The translations under genes and the position numbers were made by a program. From NCBI RefSeq assembly GCF_037658235.1, contig NZ_JBBJLN010000001.1, positions 124,001-188,000 on the forward strand: a stretch of 64,000 bases of DNA, given 5' to 3'. Every line of letters begins with the position of its first letter. The first letter of the stretch is position 1. Positions 1 to 8,259 of this stretch are shown piece after piece. This stretch comes from Yunchengibacter salinarum. GTDB taxonomy: Bacteria; Pseudomonadota; Alphaproteobacteria; Sphingomonadales; Kordiimonadaceae. The notes under the pieces were generated by a model, which was not told where the DNA came from, ran no database searches, and saw nothing but the letters and a program-made list of their open reading frames with translations.

Positions 1-119
1 CCATGGGCTTCGACGCCCAGTTCCGCCGCCTGTGGCGCTATTATCTGGCCTATTGCGAGGCGGGCTTCGACAGCGGCGCCATCGATGTGGGTCTCTATCA
101 ACTCGAACACACCGATTGA
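1..119 (+). CDS. cfa: Cyclopropane-fatty-acyl-phospholipid synthase, C-terminal end (partial)
   Basis: Only the last 38 codons are in the window; the reading frame is open from the left edge and stops at 117-119. The visible tail contains FDAQFRRLWRYYLAYCEAGF followed by an IDV..YQ ending, the typical C-terminus of SAM-dependent cyclopropane-fatty-acid synthases, which methylenate cis double bonds of membrane phospholipid acyl chains. The next gene starts 12 bases downstream and encodes a DUF3833 lipoprotein, a frequent neighbour of these synthases, so the two are probably co-transcribed. The catalytic domain lies outside the window, so its integrity cannot be judged. Confidence 0.8.
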   Translation, partial: MGFDAQFRRLWRYYLAYCEAGFDSGAIDVGLYQLEHTD

Positions 120-131
120 AGGACAACCGCC

Positions 132-683
132 ATGACCCGTCTTCTGCCGCGCTGGGGCCTTGCCCTGCTCGCCCTGATCACCCTGACCGGATGCGCCGAT
201 ATGAAAATAGAGGATTTCCGCGGCACCAAGCCCAAGCTGACGCTGGAAGACTATTTCCTGGGCGAAAGCCGCGCCTATGGCCTGTTCACCAACCGGGCGG
301 GAGACGTGAAAGCCCAGTTCACTGTGGACATCACCGGCACTATGGACGGCGAAACACTGGTGCTGGATGAGCGCTTCCGCTATCAAAGCGGCCGCACGGA
401 CAAGCGGGTCTGGCGGATCAAGCGCACCGGCAAGCGCACCTATGAAGGCACGGCGGGCGACATTGTGGGCGTCGCCAATGGTGAAATCGCGGGCAATGCG
501 TTGAACTGGTCCTACGTCATGGATCTGGCGGTGGACGACACCACCTACCGGGTCAAATTCGATGACTGGATGTTCCTGCAGGAAGACGGCGTGCTGCTGA
601 ACCGCGCCGTGGTCACCAAATGGGGCTTCCATGTGGGCACCGTCACCCTGTCTTTCCGCAAGCTGGGCACGCCGGGGGCGTGA
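132..683 (+). CDS. DUF3833 family lipoprotein
   Basis: 183 residues. A signal peptide with a lipobox (LTGC, Cys23) predicts an outer-membrane or periplasmic lipoprotein. The rest matches the DUF3833 pattern: LEDYFLGES near residue 38, a FTVDITG..DGETLVLDERFRY strand region, then WRI and a KWGFHVGTVTLSFRK ending. The biochemical function of the family is unknown. Members commonly sit in cyclopropane/unsaturated fatty-acid modification clusters with cfa, FAD oxidoreductase, DUF1365 and SDR genes. Here it directly follows cfa, and an SDR gene lies on the opposite strand beyond a repeat cluster. A role in lipid modification is inferred from context only. Confidence 0.85.
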   Translation: MTRLLPRWGLALLALITLTGCADMKIEDFRGTKPKLTLEDYFLGESRAYGLFTNRAGDVKAQFTVDITGTMDGETLVLDERFRYQSGRTDKRVWRIKRTGKRTYEGTAGDIVGVANGEIAGNALNWSYVMDLAVDDTTYRVKFDDWMFLQEDGVLLNRAVVTKWGFHVGTVTLSFRKLGTPGA

Positions 684-690
684 CGTTTTT

Positions 691-981
691 CGTCTCACGG
701 CAGATGGGCTTCGCCCATGCCTCCGACCGGGCGGCGAACGATCGCCGGGCCGCGGTCGCGACCTGGAATAGAGGATGCGTCCGAGCATGGCGGCATCGTC
801 TCACGCCGGATGGTCTCCCCCATGCCTGTGACCGGGCGGCGAACGATCGCCGGGCCGCGGTCGCGACCTGGAATAGAGGATGCGTCCGAGCATGGCGGCA
901 TCGTCTCACGTCGGATGGTCTCCCCCATGCCTGTGACCGGGCGGCGAACGATCGCCGGGCCGCGGTCGCGGCCTGGAATGG
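691..981. repeat. 105-bp tandem repeat, hairpin-rich (cluster 0 of dispersed family)
   Basis: The sequence beginning GACCGGGCGGCGAACGATCG occurs at 725, 830 and 935, a spacing of exactly 105 bases, with only a few substitutions between copies. Each copy holds a short stem (GGCGA-acga-TCGCC) followed at once by an imperfect GGCCGCG-GT-CGCGACC hairpin. This is the same two-stem layout as the clusters at 4437, 33135 and 37843. Because 105 is a multiple of three, long spurious open frames cross the array on both strands; none has family features. It fills the space between the convergent DUF3833 and SDR genes. Confidence 0.85.
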
Positions 982-1008
982 AAGCCGGAGCGTGGTGCGG
1001 GGGGCCGG

Positions 1009-1770
1009 TCAGACCATACGGCGCATCAGGGCGAAATACAGGCCGTAAGGCAGGCAGCGCAGGCGGCGCAGGAACCACAGGAACGGATTGGGGAAAGCCA
1101 CTTCAAAGCGGCCTTTCGCCAGTCCGGCCAGCATGGCGCGGGCGGCATCTTCCGGTTCCATCAATTGCGGCATGGGAAAGCGGTTCTTCGCTGTCAACTG
1201 GGTGCGCACAAAGCCCGGATTGACCAGCGAGAGCCAGGTATCGAACGGCTCCATCTCCGGCTTCAGGCTTTCCACCAGATTGATCACCGCCGCCTTGGTG
1301 GGGCCATAGCCCGCCCCGCCCACAAGGCCGCGATAACCGCTGGGGCTGGCGATCACGGCGATCCGGCAGGGCTTGCCGCGCCCGCTCTCATGGTCTTTCG
1401 CCGCGCGGGCCATCAGGGGGGACAGGCAATTGGCCACACCGTCAAAATTCACCCGCATCATGGCGCTGGCCGTTTCGGCGTCGTAACTGGCGCGGTCCAT
1501 GGGTTCATAGATGGCCGCCGCCTGTATGATCAGGTCGGGCAGGGCCTCGAACCCCGCCACCGCATCGGCCACGGCGGCGCGATCCGTTACGTCCAGCGGC
1601 AGGGCGGTCACATTGTCCTGCTCGGCCAGATCGGTCAGAACCTCGGCCCGGCGGGCGGATACGGTTACCCGCACCCCCGCCCGCGCCAGTTGATTGACCG
1701 CTTCCGCGCCGATACCGCTGCTGCCGCCAATGATCCAGGCGGTGCGCCAGGGCATGTTTCCTGCTGTCAT
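1009..1770 (-). CDS. SDR family NAD(P)-dependent oxidoreductase
   Basis: 253 residues from the ATG at 1770. It shows a classical short-chain dehydrogenase pattern: cofactor-binding GGSSGIG near residues 13-19, an Asn-bearing NFDG region, Ser in IASPSG and the catalytic YGPTK (Tyr-x3-Lys). The C-terminal hydrophobic FPNPFLWFLRRLRCLPYGLYFALMRR may associate with the membrane. The ATG overlaps the stop of the DUF6134 gene upstream (ATGA at 1767-1770), so translation is probably coupled and the two proteins may act in one pathway. The substrate is unknown; nearby cfa and DUF3833 make a lipid substrate a reasonable guess. Confidence 0.85.
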   Translation of the reverse strand: MTAGNMPWRTAWIIGGSSGIGAEAVNQLARAGVRVTVSARRAEVLTDLAEQDNVTALPLDVTDRAAVADAVAGFEALPDLIIQAAAIYEPMDRASYDAETASAMMRVNFDGVANCLSPLMARAAKDHESGRGKPCRIAVIASPSGYRGLVGGAGYGPTKAAVINLVESLKPEMEPFDTWLSLVNPGFVRTQLTAKNRFPMPQLMEPEDAARAMLAGLAKGRFEVAFPNPFLWFLRRLRCLPYGLYFALMRRMV

Positions 1771-2627
1771 CACTCTGCCTTCTTCAGGTCGCGTATGGCG
1801 TCCGCCAGGTCCAGATCGGGTTCCACACCCTGATCGCTGCCGCACTGCTGGCACACATAGCGAATGGTGGAACCGTCCCTGCCTTCAAAACGCAGCCCCA
1901 CCCAGCGGCCTTCCCGATCATACCATGCCTCGGTGTTCAATTCGCCGGAATAGACCACGCGCAGCGCCTCCCGCTGCCCGGTGCCGGTGGCGACGGTCTC
2001 CACCCCGGCGGGGGTGATCGTCACGTCATTGGCCTGGCCGGTGATGGTGTTCAGCACCATGGCCTGGCGCAACACAGCCGGGTTCCAGTGATTGGTGGGA
2101 TAGGGCATCCCGCCCTCGGCCAGAAAGGCTTCGCCATCGGAACTGCGCCAGCGGAACCCGTCGCTTTCCCGCGCGCCGGACATGGCCAGCGTATCGCCCC
2201 CGTCGCGGGTTCGCGCGCGCAGCTCTTTCATGCCCCGACCGTCCCAGACGGCGCGGGATGTATATTGAAACTTGTAGGCGGTGATGAACAGGAACTTCAC
2301 CTTCAGGGCCATGACGGACGACACCGCCATCCCGCCCTCCTGCCCCTCGAAGCGGGTCACATGCTGGCCAACCCGGTTGCCGTCCCGCTGCACCTCGAAG
2401 ATGATATCCCCGCCATAGCGGGCGGCGATGGCGGCGGGGTCATCGGACAGGGGCTGGCGGATAAAGCTGGCGGGCGACGGCACAGCCGCGCCTTGCGCCG
2501 CATCCTGGGCGGCACTGTCCCGTGCAGCTTCCGTCGCGGCCAGCGCGGGCGCCGCGTTCAGCCCGGCGAGCATGACCGCAACGGCGGATGCCCCCCGCAA
2601 AGCGCGACTCGCCACCTGAAATGCCAT
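1770..2627 (-). CDS. DUF6134 family exported protein
   Basis: 285 residues. The start at 2627 is chosen because AGGAGG lies 6 bases upstream and a signal peptide follows (ASAVAVMLAGLNAAPALA). The mature part has the DUF6134 pattern: GGDIIFEVQRDGNRVGQH, then VKFLFITAYKFQYTSRAVWDG, then NHWNPAV and a YVCQQC pair of cysteines near the C-terminus. Function of the family is unknown; a periplasmic location is likely. The stop overlaps the start of the downstream SDR gene. Longer upstream extensions of the frame run into the divergent promoter region and are not credible. Confidence 0.8.
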   Translation of the reverse strand: MAFQVASRALRGASAVAVMLAGLNAAPALAATEAARDSAAQDAAQGAAVPSPASFIRQPLSDDPAAIAARYGGDIIFEVQRDGNRVGQHVTRFEGQEGGMAVSSVMALKVKFLFITAYKFQYTSRAVWDGRGMKELRARTRDGGDTLAMSGARESDGFRWRSSDGEAFLAEGGMPYPTNHWNPAVLRQAMVLNTITGQANDVTITPAGVETVATGTGQREALRVVYSGELNTEAWYDREGRWVGLRFEGRDGSTIRYVCQQCGSDQGVEPDLDLADAIRDLKKAE

Positions 2628-2654
2628 TGTTTTGCCTCCTTCAAGCATGGGTTT

Positions 2655-2663
2655 TGCTATAGT
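2655..2663 (+). promoter_or_regulatory. Possible extended -10 element for the YhhN-family gene
   Basis: TGCTATAGT carries both the TGn extension and a near-consensus -10 hexamer (TATAGT, 2658-2663), 46 bases before the start of the lysoplasmalogenase-like gene. No convincing -35 is seen, as is usual for extended -10 promoters. The same stretch must also serve the divergent DUF6134 gene. Confidence 0.35.
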
Positions 2664-2709
2664 GTACGGTTCACGGCACAGTGATGGATCAACCACGGGA
2701 GCAGGCCCC

Positions 2710-3432
2710 ATGCCGTCATACCCGCTACCCGCCTGGCGCCGCTGGCCCGCCGCGCTTCTCGTCGCCCTGTCGCTGGGCGCGGCATTGGCCCATGGGCTTG
2801 GCATCGCCCTCACCGGCGGGCCATCCCATCTGCTGGTCAAGGGGGGCGCGATGGGCGCGCTGGCGCTCGCCACCCTTCTGGCCGCCCGGCGCCCGGCGCA
2901 TCTGGTGGTGGCGCTGGCGCTTGCCTTTGCCGCCGTGGGGGACATGCTGATCACCCTGCCCGGCAGGCGCGCCTTCCTTCACGCCCTTGGCGCCTTTGGG
3001 GCAACGCATGTGCTGCTGACCCTGCTCTTCATCCAGAACCGCGCGCCGCTTACCCGGATGTCCGTTCGCGCACAGGGGCTGGCCGGGGCCGTGGTGGCCG
3101 GGGCCATGTTGGCATCGGTGGTGCTGTGGCCGGTGCTGGACGGGCTGCGCCTGCCGGTGCTGGCCTATCTGGCGGTTCTGGCCATCATGGCCATCACCGC
3201 CCTGTGGAGCCGTTTCCCCCAGCCATTGGCCGGGTTCGGGGCGCTGGCCTTTCTGCTGTCCGATGCCGCCCTGGCGGCGGATCGCTTTCTTGCGCTGCCC
3301 GCGCCGGTGCAGGGGGTCATCCCGCTTTTCATCTGGCCGCTCTATGTGGGCGGGCTTTATGCCATCGCGCTGGCGGTGTGGCTGGATGATGGCGGGCGGC
3401 GCGCATTTGACAGCGCCCCCGGCGGCCAATAA
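2710..3432 (+). CDS. Lysoplasmalogenase-like YhhN family membrane protein
   Basis: 240 residues, almost entirely hydrophobic, with about eight predicted membrane segments. It has YhhN/TMEM86 landmarks: an early Lys in the LLVKGGAMGAL segment, GDMLITLP after the third segment and SDAALAADRF in a late segment; the two acidic sites are thought to be catalytic in the family. Family members cleave the vinyl-ether bond of lysoplasmalogens or have unknown lipid roles in bacteria. GGGAG about 10 bases upstream supports the ATG at 2710. It is divergent from the DUF6134 gene and followed after 92 bases by argB. Confidence 0.75.
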   Translation: MPSYPLPAWRRWPAALLVALSLGAALAHGLGIALTGGPSHLLVKGGAMGALALATLLAARRPAHLVVALALAFAAVGDMLITLPGRRAFLHALGAFGATHVLLTLLFIQNRAPLTRMSVRAQGLAGAVVAGAMLASVVLWPVLDGLRLPVLAYLAVLAIMAITALWSRFPQPLAGFGALAFLLSDAALAADRFLALPAPVQGVIPLFIWPLYVGGLYAIALAVWLDDGGRRAFDSAPGGQ

Positions 3433-3524
3433 GAGAGGATCGGAATGTGACCGGCCCGGTCGGGCCTCGGTGAAGACGGCCCCGCTGAAAAGGCGAGCGC
3501 CAGGGCCAGGGGGCAGAGCGCGGG

Positions 3525-4427
3525 ATGATAACGGTGAGCCAGGACAAGAAGAAATTCCAGAAAAAAGCCGCCACACTGGTGGAGGCCCTGCCCTATCTGA
3601 AGAAATATGCGGGCGCGATCTTCGTGATCAAATATGGCGGCCATGCCATGGGGGACCCGGCGCTCGCCCGCCAGTTCGCCGAGGATGTGGCCCTGCTGAA
3701 ACAGGTGGGCATCCACCCTGTCATCGTCCATGGGGGCGGGCCGCAGATCGGCGCCATGCTCAAGCGCCTGTCCATCGAAAGCGCCTTTGTGGACGGCTTG
3801 CGCGTGACCTGCGAAAGCACCGTGCAAGTGGCGGAAATGGTGCTGTCCGGCAGCATCAACAAGGAAATCGTCGCCAATATCAATGCGGCGGGCGCACGGG
3901 CTATCGGCCTGTCCGGCAAGGACGGGCAGATGGTGCGCGCCACCAAGCTGAAACGCACCCGGCGCGACCCGGAAAGCAATATTGAACAAGCGGTGGATCT
4001 GGGCTTTGTGGGCGAACCGGCGGAGGTGGACCCCACCCTGCTTCAGAACAGTGTCGCTTCCGGCATCATTCCCGTCATCTCCCCCATTGCGCTGGGCATG
4101 GCGGGAGAAACCTTCAACATCAATGCGGATACCATGGCCGGGGCCATCGCCTCCGCGCTGGACGCCCGGCGCTTCTTCCTGCTGACCGATGTGGCCGGGG
4201 TGTTGAACGGGGACGGCGAGCTGCTGACCGAATTGAACCGCGCCGATGTGGAAGCCCTGATCGCGGATGGCACCATCAGCGGCGGTATGCTGCCCAAGGT
4301 GGCCACATGCCTGGATGCGGTGGACAAGGGGGTCAAGGGCGCCGTGATCATGGATGGCCGTTTCACCCACGCCCTGCTGCTGGAAATCTTCACCGAACGC
4401 GGCGCGGGGACTCTCATCCGGGGATAA
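3525..4427 (+). CDS. argB: Acetylglutamate kinase
   Basis: 300 residues. It phosphorylates N-acetyl-L-glutamate with ATP, the second step of arginine synthesis. Visible motifs are KYGGHAM at residues 36-42 and HGGGPQI at 69-75 (phosphate and substrate loops), NINADTMAGAIA in the ATP-binding half, and GGMLPKV near the C-terminus. A charged N-terminal helix of about 25 residues precedes the first strand; such an extension is typical of arginine-inhibited, hexameric enzymes, so feedback inhibition is likely (inference). The length is normal. A repeat cluster follows the stop. Confidence 0.97.
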   Translation: MITVSQDKKKFQKKAATLVEALPYLKKYAGAIFVIKYGGHAMGDPALARQFAEDVALLKQVGIHPVIVHGGGPQIGAMLKRLSIESAFVDGLRVTCESTVQVAEMVLSGSINKEIVANINAAGARAIGLSGKDGQMVRATKLKRTRRDPESNIEQAVDLGFVGEPAEVDPTLLQNSVASGIIPVISPIALGMAGETFNINADTMAGAIASALDARRFFLLTDVAGVLNGDGELLTELNRADVEALIADGTISGGMLPKVATCLDAVDKGVKGAVIMDGRFTHALLLEIFTERGAGTLIRG

Positions 4428-4436
4428 GGGTTTGTT

Positions 4437-4735
4437 TGCGCTCACGCAAGCGCGCTATCGCGAGGGCGCCGCAGGGGCGGCGGGGCGCGGTCGCGCGCAT
4501 GGTTTCCGCTCACGCCTGAGCGCTGGCGCTCACCGCTCCGCGAGGGCGCCGCAGGGGCGGCGGGGCGCGGTCGCGCGCATGGTTTCCGCTCACGCCTGAG
4601 CGCTGGCGCTCACCGCTCCGCGAGGGCGCCGCAGGGGCGGCGGGGCGCGGTCGCGCCCGTCGGATAGGTCTGTGCCCGCGCGGGCGGGGCATGTTTGCGC
4701 TCACGCCTGAGCGCTGCGCGCTGCGCGCTGCGGCG
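4437..4735. repeat. 80-bp tandem hairpin repeat (cluster 1 of dispersed family)
   Basis: CGAGGGCGCCGCAGGGGCGG recurs at 4461, 4541 and 4621, a period of 80 bases. Each unit contains CGCTCACGCCTGAGCG (stem CGCTCA/TGAGCG), a GCCGC-agg-GCGGC stem and a GC-rich terminal hairpin; the last is perfect in the third copy (GGGCGCG-GT-CGCGCCC, 4643-4658). The cluster ends with GTCGGATAGGTC, also found at the end of the cluster at 33135. It lies between the convergent argB and DUF2336 genes. No gene is seen in the 322 bases between them. Confidence 0.85.
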
Positions 4736-4749
4736 AAAGGGGGCTGGCG

Positions 4750-6066
4750 TCAGTCCTCGTCGAGGAAATAGCTCAAGTGCCAATCCAGCTCGTTTTCATC
4801 CACCGGGAAATCGGTGCCATTCTTCGCGGGCAGCAATTGTGATGGCGGCACCAGTGCCAGTTCGGTCTGCATGACAAAGGCCGTCTTCATGGTCAGTTCA
4901 CAGCGCCAGGCCAACGCGGTCACCGCCCGCCCGCTCTTGGACAGAACGATCTTGCGCACCACGTCCGGCGGTACGTCCCCCATCACGGCAAGACACTGGA
5001 TCAGCAGTTCACGGCGATTTTCGTTCACCTGCTCCACCACAAAGGCATCATCCAGCAAATTGCGGCGGTAATAATCCATGGCCGTCTGGGCAAGGCGGGC
5101 TTCCTCCTCCTCCCCCACCTTTTCGCTGGACAGGCGCTCCCGCACCCGTTCCAGGAGATTTTCCGCCTGATCTTCGCTCAGATCGGATCGGGCCACCATC
5201 TGATGCACCAGCGACGAGGCGACAAAGGTGGCAATCCGCTTCATGGCGCGGATGGAAAGCTGCGGGCGCAAGGTCAATGGCTTGTGCAGGTCCTCGGTGC
5301 TTTCCGCCTGCTCGATGATCTGATCCAGCGTATCCTCTCGGATCTGGGCATTTTCGTTGGTCAGCAGCGATGCAATGGCGGGCACATCCAGCGTGGCCGC
5401 GATATCGTCCGAGACCACCTCCGACACCTCGGATCGGCGGGCAATGGCCTGAAGCGCCCTGGAACTGGCCCCGGCGGCGATGATCTCGCGCAGGTCGTCA
5501 TCCCCAAGCAGCGGCGAATATTCCAGAATGGGCCCGCAGACAATGTCTTCCACATCGCGGGCGAGGCGGTCCACGATCCGCTTGGGAACCGTTTCGGAGC
5601 ACTTGATTTCCTCGGCGATGATGGCGCGCACCTTGGGCAACTGGTCCTGCGCCAGGCTTTCCAGCACCTCGATCGCCTTATCCCGAAGCACGCGCTTCTC
5701 GCTGGGGGGCAGGTCCGGCACGATACGACCGATCTTGCGCGCCAGTTCGCTGCGCACCTCGTCATCCTCGTCCGACATCAAGAGCGCATCCGCCTGCACC
5801 GGCGTGGCCTCGTTCCCGGCGATCAGCTTGCGAATGGCGCTGGAGTCATCCTCGGCCAGATAATAGAGCACTTCGGGCCGCACATCGTCACGCCCCGCCA
5901 GCGCCAGGCGGTCTTCATGGCCGCCGGTCTCCAGAATCCGGCGCTGATCGGCCAGGCTGAGCTGCCCGCCGCCAGCCGCAGGGCTGGTGCCCTTGCCCGA
6001 CCCTTTCGCCTTGCTGCCCTCGGCGGCGTCTTCGCCTGTCAGCATCTGTTTGATCTTGGACCACAT
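4750..6066 (-). CDS. DUF2336 domain-containing protein
   Basis: 438 residues from the ATG at 6066. A short charged, Gly/Ser-rich leader is followed by helical repeats resembling HEAT/ARM units, with repeated patterns such as VRSELARKIG, KVRAIIAEEI and SRALQAIARR. This is typical of the alphaproteobacterial DUF2336 family, whose function is unknown; a scaffold or signalling-partner role is possible. There is no signal peptide, so it is probably cytoplasmic. It is acidic in the C-terminal region (SEKVGEEEEAR). A diguanylate cyclase gene ends 22 bases upstream on the same strand, so the two may be co-transcribed and functionally linked. Confidence 0.85.
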   Translation of the reverse strand: MWSKIKQMLTGEDAAEGSKAKGSGKGTSPAAGGGQLSLADQRRILETGGHEDRLALAGRDDVRPEVLYYLAEDDSSAIRKLIAGNEATPVQADALLMSDEDDEVRSELARKIGRIVPDLPPSEKRVLRDKAIEVLESLAQDQLPKVRAIIAEEIKCSETVPKRIVDRLARDVEDIVCGPILEYSPLLGDDDLREIIAAGASSRALQAIARRSEVSEVVSDDIAATLDVPAIASLLTNENAQIREDTLDQIIEQAESTEDLHKPLTLRPQLSIRAMKRIATFVASSLVHQMVARSDLSEDQAENLLERVRERLSSEKVGEEEEARLAQTAMDYYRRNLLDDAFVVEQVNENRRELLIQCLAVMGDVPPDVVRKIVLSKSGRAVTALAWRCELTMKTAFVMQTELALVPPSQLLPAKNGTDFPVDENELDWHLSYFLDED

Positions 6067-6088
6067 TGCCGTTCCTGCCTTTTCACAC

Positions 6089-7975
6089 TCAAGCGTGCCC
6101 GCTTTCGCTGGTTGCGGGCGGGGTATCGCCGCCCGCCGTTCCCGCATCCTGCGACCGGTCGCCATTGCCATCCCCGTCGGCGTGCCTGCGCCGACCCAGC
6201 CCGCCGGTGCGCCGCCCCCTGAGGGTGATCCCGTCAACGCGGGCATAGGCGAAATCGCTCCGGCCCCGGTCCTTCACCGCATACAGGGCGCGATCCGCCC
6301 GTTCCGCAAGCGTATCGAAATCGCCTTCCTCGTCAGCGCTGGATTGGCAAATGCCGATGCTGGCCGACAGTTTCAATCCCGCCCGGCCCAGCTTTTCGCG
6401 AATGCGCGGCATGTCCGCGATCAGGCCACGGGCTTTCTGGGCCGCTTCCGCCTCGCCCGCATCCTCCAGCCACACAACAAATTCATCGCCGCCATACCGG
6501 CCAGCGAAATCGCAGCTTCTGATATCGTCCGACAGGCTGCGGGCCACCATTTCCAATGCCCGATCCCCGGCCCTGTGGCCAAGCGTATCGTTCACTTCCT
6601 TGAAATGGTCCAGATCGATGAAGATCAGCGTGCCCAGCGTGCCGGTTTTCTTTTGATGGCTCAGGCGCCGGTTCACCTGCTCCTTGATGGCGCGACGATT
6701 GAGCAGCCCGGTCAACTCATCGCGGGAGGCCAGCCGGTGCAACTCGTCCGTCAGCGTAGCCTTTCCGAGCGCCGCGGTCAGGGTGTCCGCGATCGCCGCC
6801 ATCAGGTCTTCTTCCTGCTCGGACCAGGGCGAGATGGCGGTGTTGCGCCCCAGAATCGCCACGCCAGCAAGCTGTTCCTCGCTGCCCAGCCGCACGGCCA
6901 GAAACCCGGTATCGGAGGCCGCCGCCTCCCCCGCGCTGGAAACCGGCTGCACCATGTGTTCCGCGGCGCCGGGCAGGGTATCGGGGATCTCGAACGGGCC
7001 CTGCTCGCGCCCGGCGAAATCGCTGCTGCGATGGCCCAGCTTGAACAGGGTCTGGCCCGGCGCGCCATTCACCTGACGCCACAGGCTTTTCACGTCCAGC
7101 GTGATCGGGCCGCCTTCCACCGCGGCGGGCACCAGGCCCCGGCCATAGCTGACCAGTATCCAGGCACTATCGGCCCGCAACAGATCCCGCATGGCGGAGG
7201 CGGCTTCATCCAGCAGGTCTTCCGAGGAGGCCGCCGAATTGATGATGTGGGTGATGCGCTGCTGAACGGTCAGGCGCAGATTGGTCTGTCGCATTTCCCG
7301 TTCCCGCTTGATGCTGTCGGACACGTCCCGGCAGGTGCCGCGCACCCCCATGAACACGCCGCCGTCGCTGAGAATGGGGCTCACATGGAAATGCAGCCAG
7401 CGGGTCTTTTCGCCGTGAAAGCGCACCGGTATGGCATCAAAGGATTCTTCCGTGCGGCTCATGAACGGGTTGCGGCTGGGCGCATTGCCGCGGGGCCAGA
7501 ACACATCAATGGCGTGGGCGCCGAGCCAATCCTCGGTGTGGTAGGAAAACGCGATGGGCGGGGTGAGAAAGGTGAAATTCTGCCGTTCGTCCACCTCAAA
7601 GGCGAGATCCACGCTCTGATCCAGCAACTGCTTGAGCAGGGTACGGCTGGTCATCAGGGCTTCGGTCACATTGTCCATCAGGGTGGTATCCCGCGCCATC
7701 ACGGTGCAGGCTTCGCCTTCCGGCACGGCACACAACCACAGCTTGGTCACTTCCGACACGCGGTAGCGGTCATCCACGGGGCTGCCGCTCTCAAGCGCGC
7801 GGTTCACCAGCGTTTTCAGGGTTTCATCCCCGGCGCCCCAAAGGTCGGCCAACAGACGGCCCGGCTCGCTGACGGCGAGCAGATCACCATATGCGCTGAC
7901 GCGGATGGCAAGACTTTCAGAAGCGGTCACGCGCTCATTACGGCGCGCTTCGGCGTTTTTGAACAATGCCAACAT
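6089..7975 (-). CDS. Diguanylate cyclase with PAS and GAF-like sensory domains
   Basis: 628 residues. The C-terminal GGDEF domain (about 410-570) makes cyclic di-GMP from two GTP; the active-site GGDEF is at 495-499, and an RxxD product-inhibition site (Arg486, Asp489) lies five residues before it, so catalysis and feedback control both look intact. A PAS-like region covers about 110-225 (ending GVRGTCRDVSDSIKRERE), and a GAF-like domain about 235-405. No membrane segment is seen, so it should be a cytoplasmic sensor. The tail is Asp/Gly-rich. The start at 7975 has AGGGA upstream; a longer frame lacks a ribosome binding site. The DUF2336 gene follows. Confidence 0.9.
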   Translation of the reverse strand: MLALFKNAEARRNERVTASESLAIRVSAYGDLLAVSEPGRLLADLWGAGDETLKTLVNRALESGSPVDDRYRVSEVTKLWLCAVPEGEACTVMARDTTLMDNVTEALMTSRTLLKQLLDQSVDLAFEVDERQNFTFLTPPIAFSYHTEDWLGAHAIDVFWPRGNAPSRNPFMSRTEESFDAIPVRFHGEKTRWLHFHVSPILSDGGVFMGVRGTCRDVSDSIKREREMRQTNLRLTVQQRITHIINSAASSEDLLDEAASAMRDLLRADSAWILVSYGRGLVPAAVEGGPITLDVKSLWRQVNGAPGQTLFKLGHRSSDFAGREQGPFEIPDTLPGAAEHMVQPVSSAGEAAASDTGFLAVRLGSEEQLAGVAILGRNTAISPWSEQEEDLMAAIADTLTAALGKATLTDELHRLASRDELTGLLNRRAIKEQVNRRLSHQKKTGTLGTLIFIDLDHFKEVNDTLGHRAGDRALEMVARSLSDDIRSCDFAGRYGGDEFVVWLEDAGEAEAAQKARGLIADMPRIREKLGRAGLKLSASIGICQSSADEEGDFDTLAERADRALYAVKDRGRSDFAYARVDGITLRGRRTGGLGRRRHADGDGNGDRSQDAGTAGGDTPPATSESGHA

Positions 7976-8133
7976 ACAATCCCTGCCTATCCGCCACCCG
8001 GACGACACCGGCGAGAACACCGGCCCGGCCCTGTTCCACCGCCCAGGGAGCGATCCACACCTCGGCACCCGTTTCAGACTAGCGAAGGCACTGGCCGGGT
8101 GCCACACTTTTCCAGCCCCTTCAATTCAGGCAT

Positions 8134-8153
8134 CTGTCACACTATTGTGACAG
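8134..8153. promoter_or_regulatory. Perfect 20-bp palindrome, putative operator
   Basis: CTGTCACACTATTGTGACAG has two perfect 8-base arms separated by CTAT. It lies between the divergent cyclase and nucleotidase genes. GTGACA at 8147-8152 could act as a -35 element for the rightward gene, with TAGTAT (8168-8173) as its -10 at a slightly short 15-base spacing, so a bound repressor would block polymerase. The regulator is unknown. Confidence 0.55.
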
Positions 8154-8259
8154 TCCATGGCGCCAAATAGTATCATGTGGGGACTTGAAGCCCCCACCGG
8201 TCAGGCGCACCCGTTACACCCGATTGACAGCCCGCAAGAACCCGCTTTCAGGAGTTTCC

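Noticed and set aside
695..1223. Long open frames on both strands across the 105-bp repeat, encoding Arg-rich repeat proteins
   Set aside because: The period is divisible by three, so all frames stay open by chance; no ribosome site, no family resemblance and the region is a hairpin repeat.
5987..8170. A 727-codon open frame opposite the diguanylate cyclase
   Set aside because: Antisense of a well-supported gene; the composition is unnatural and there is no start signal.
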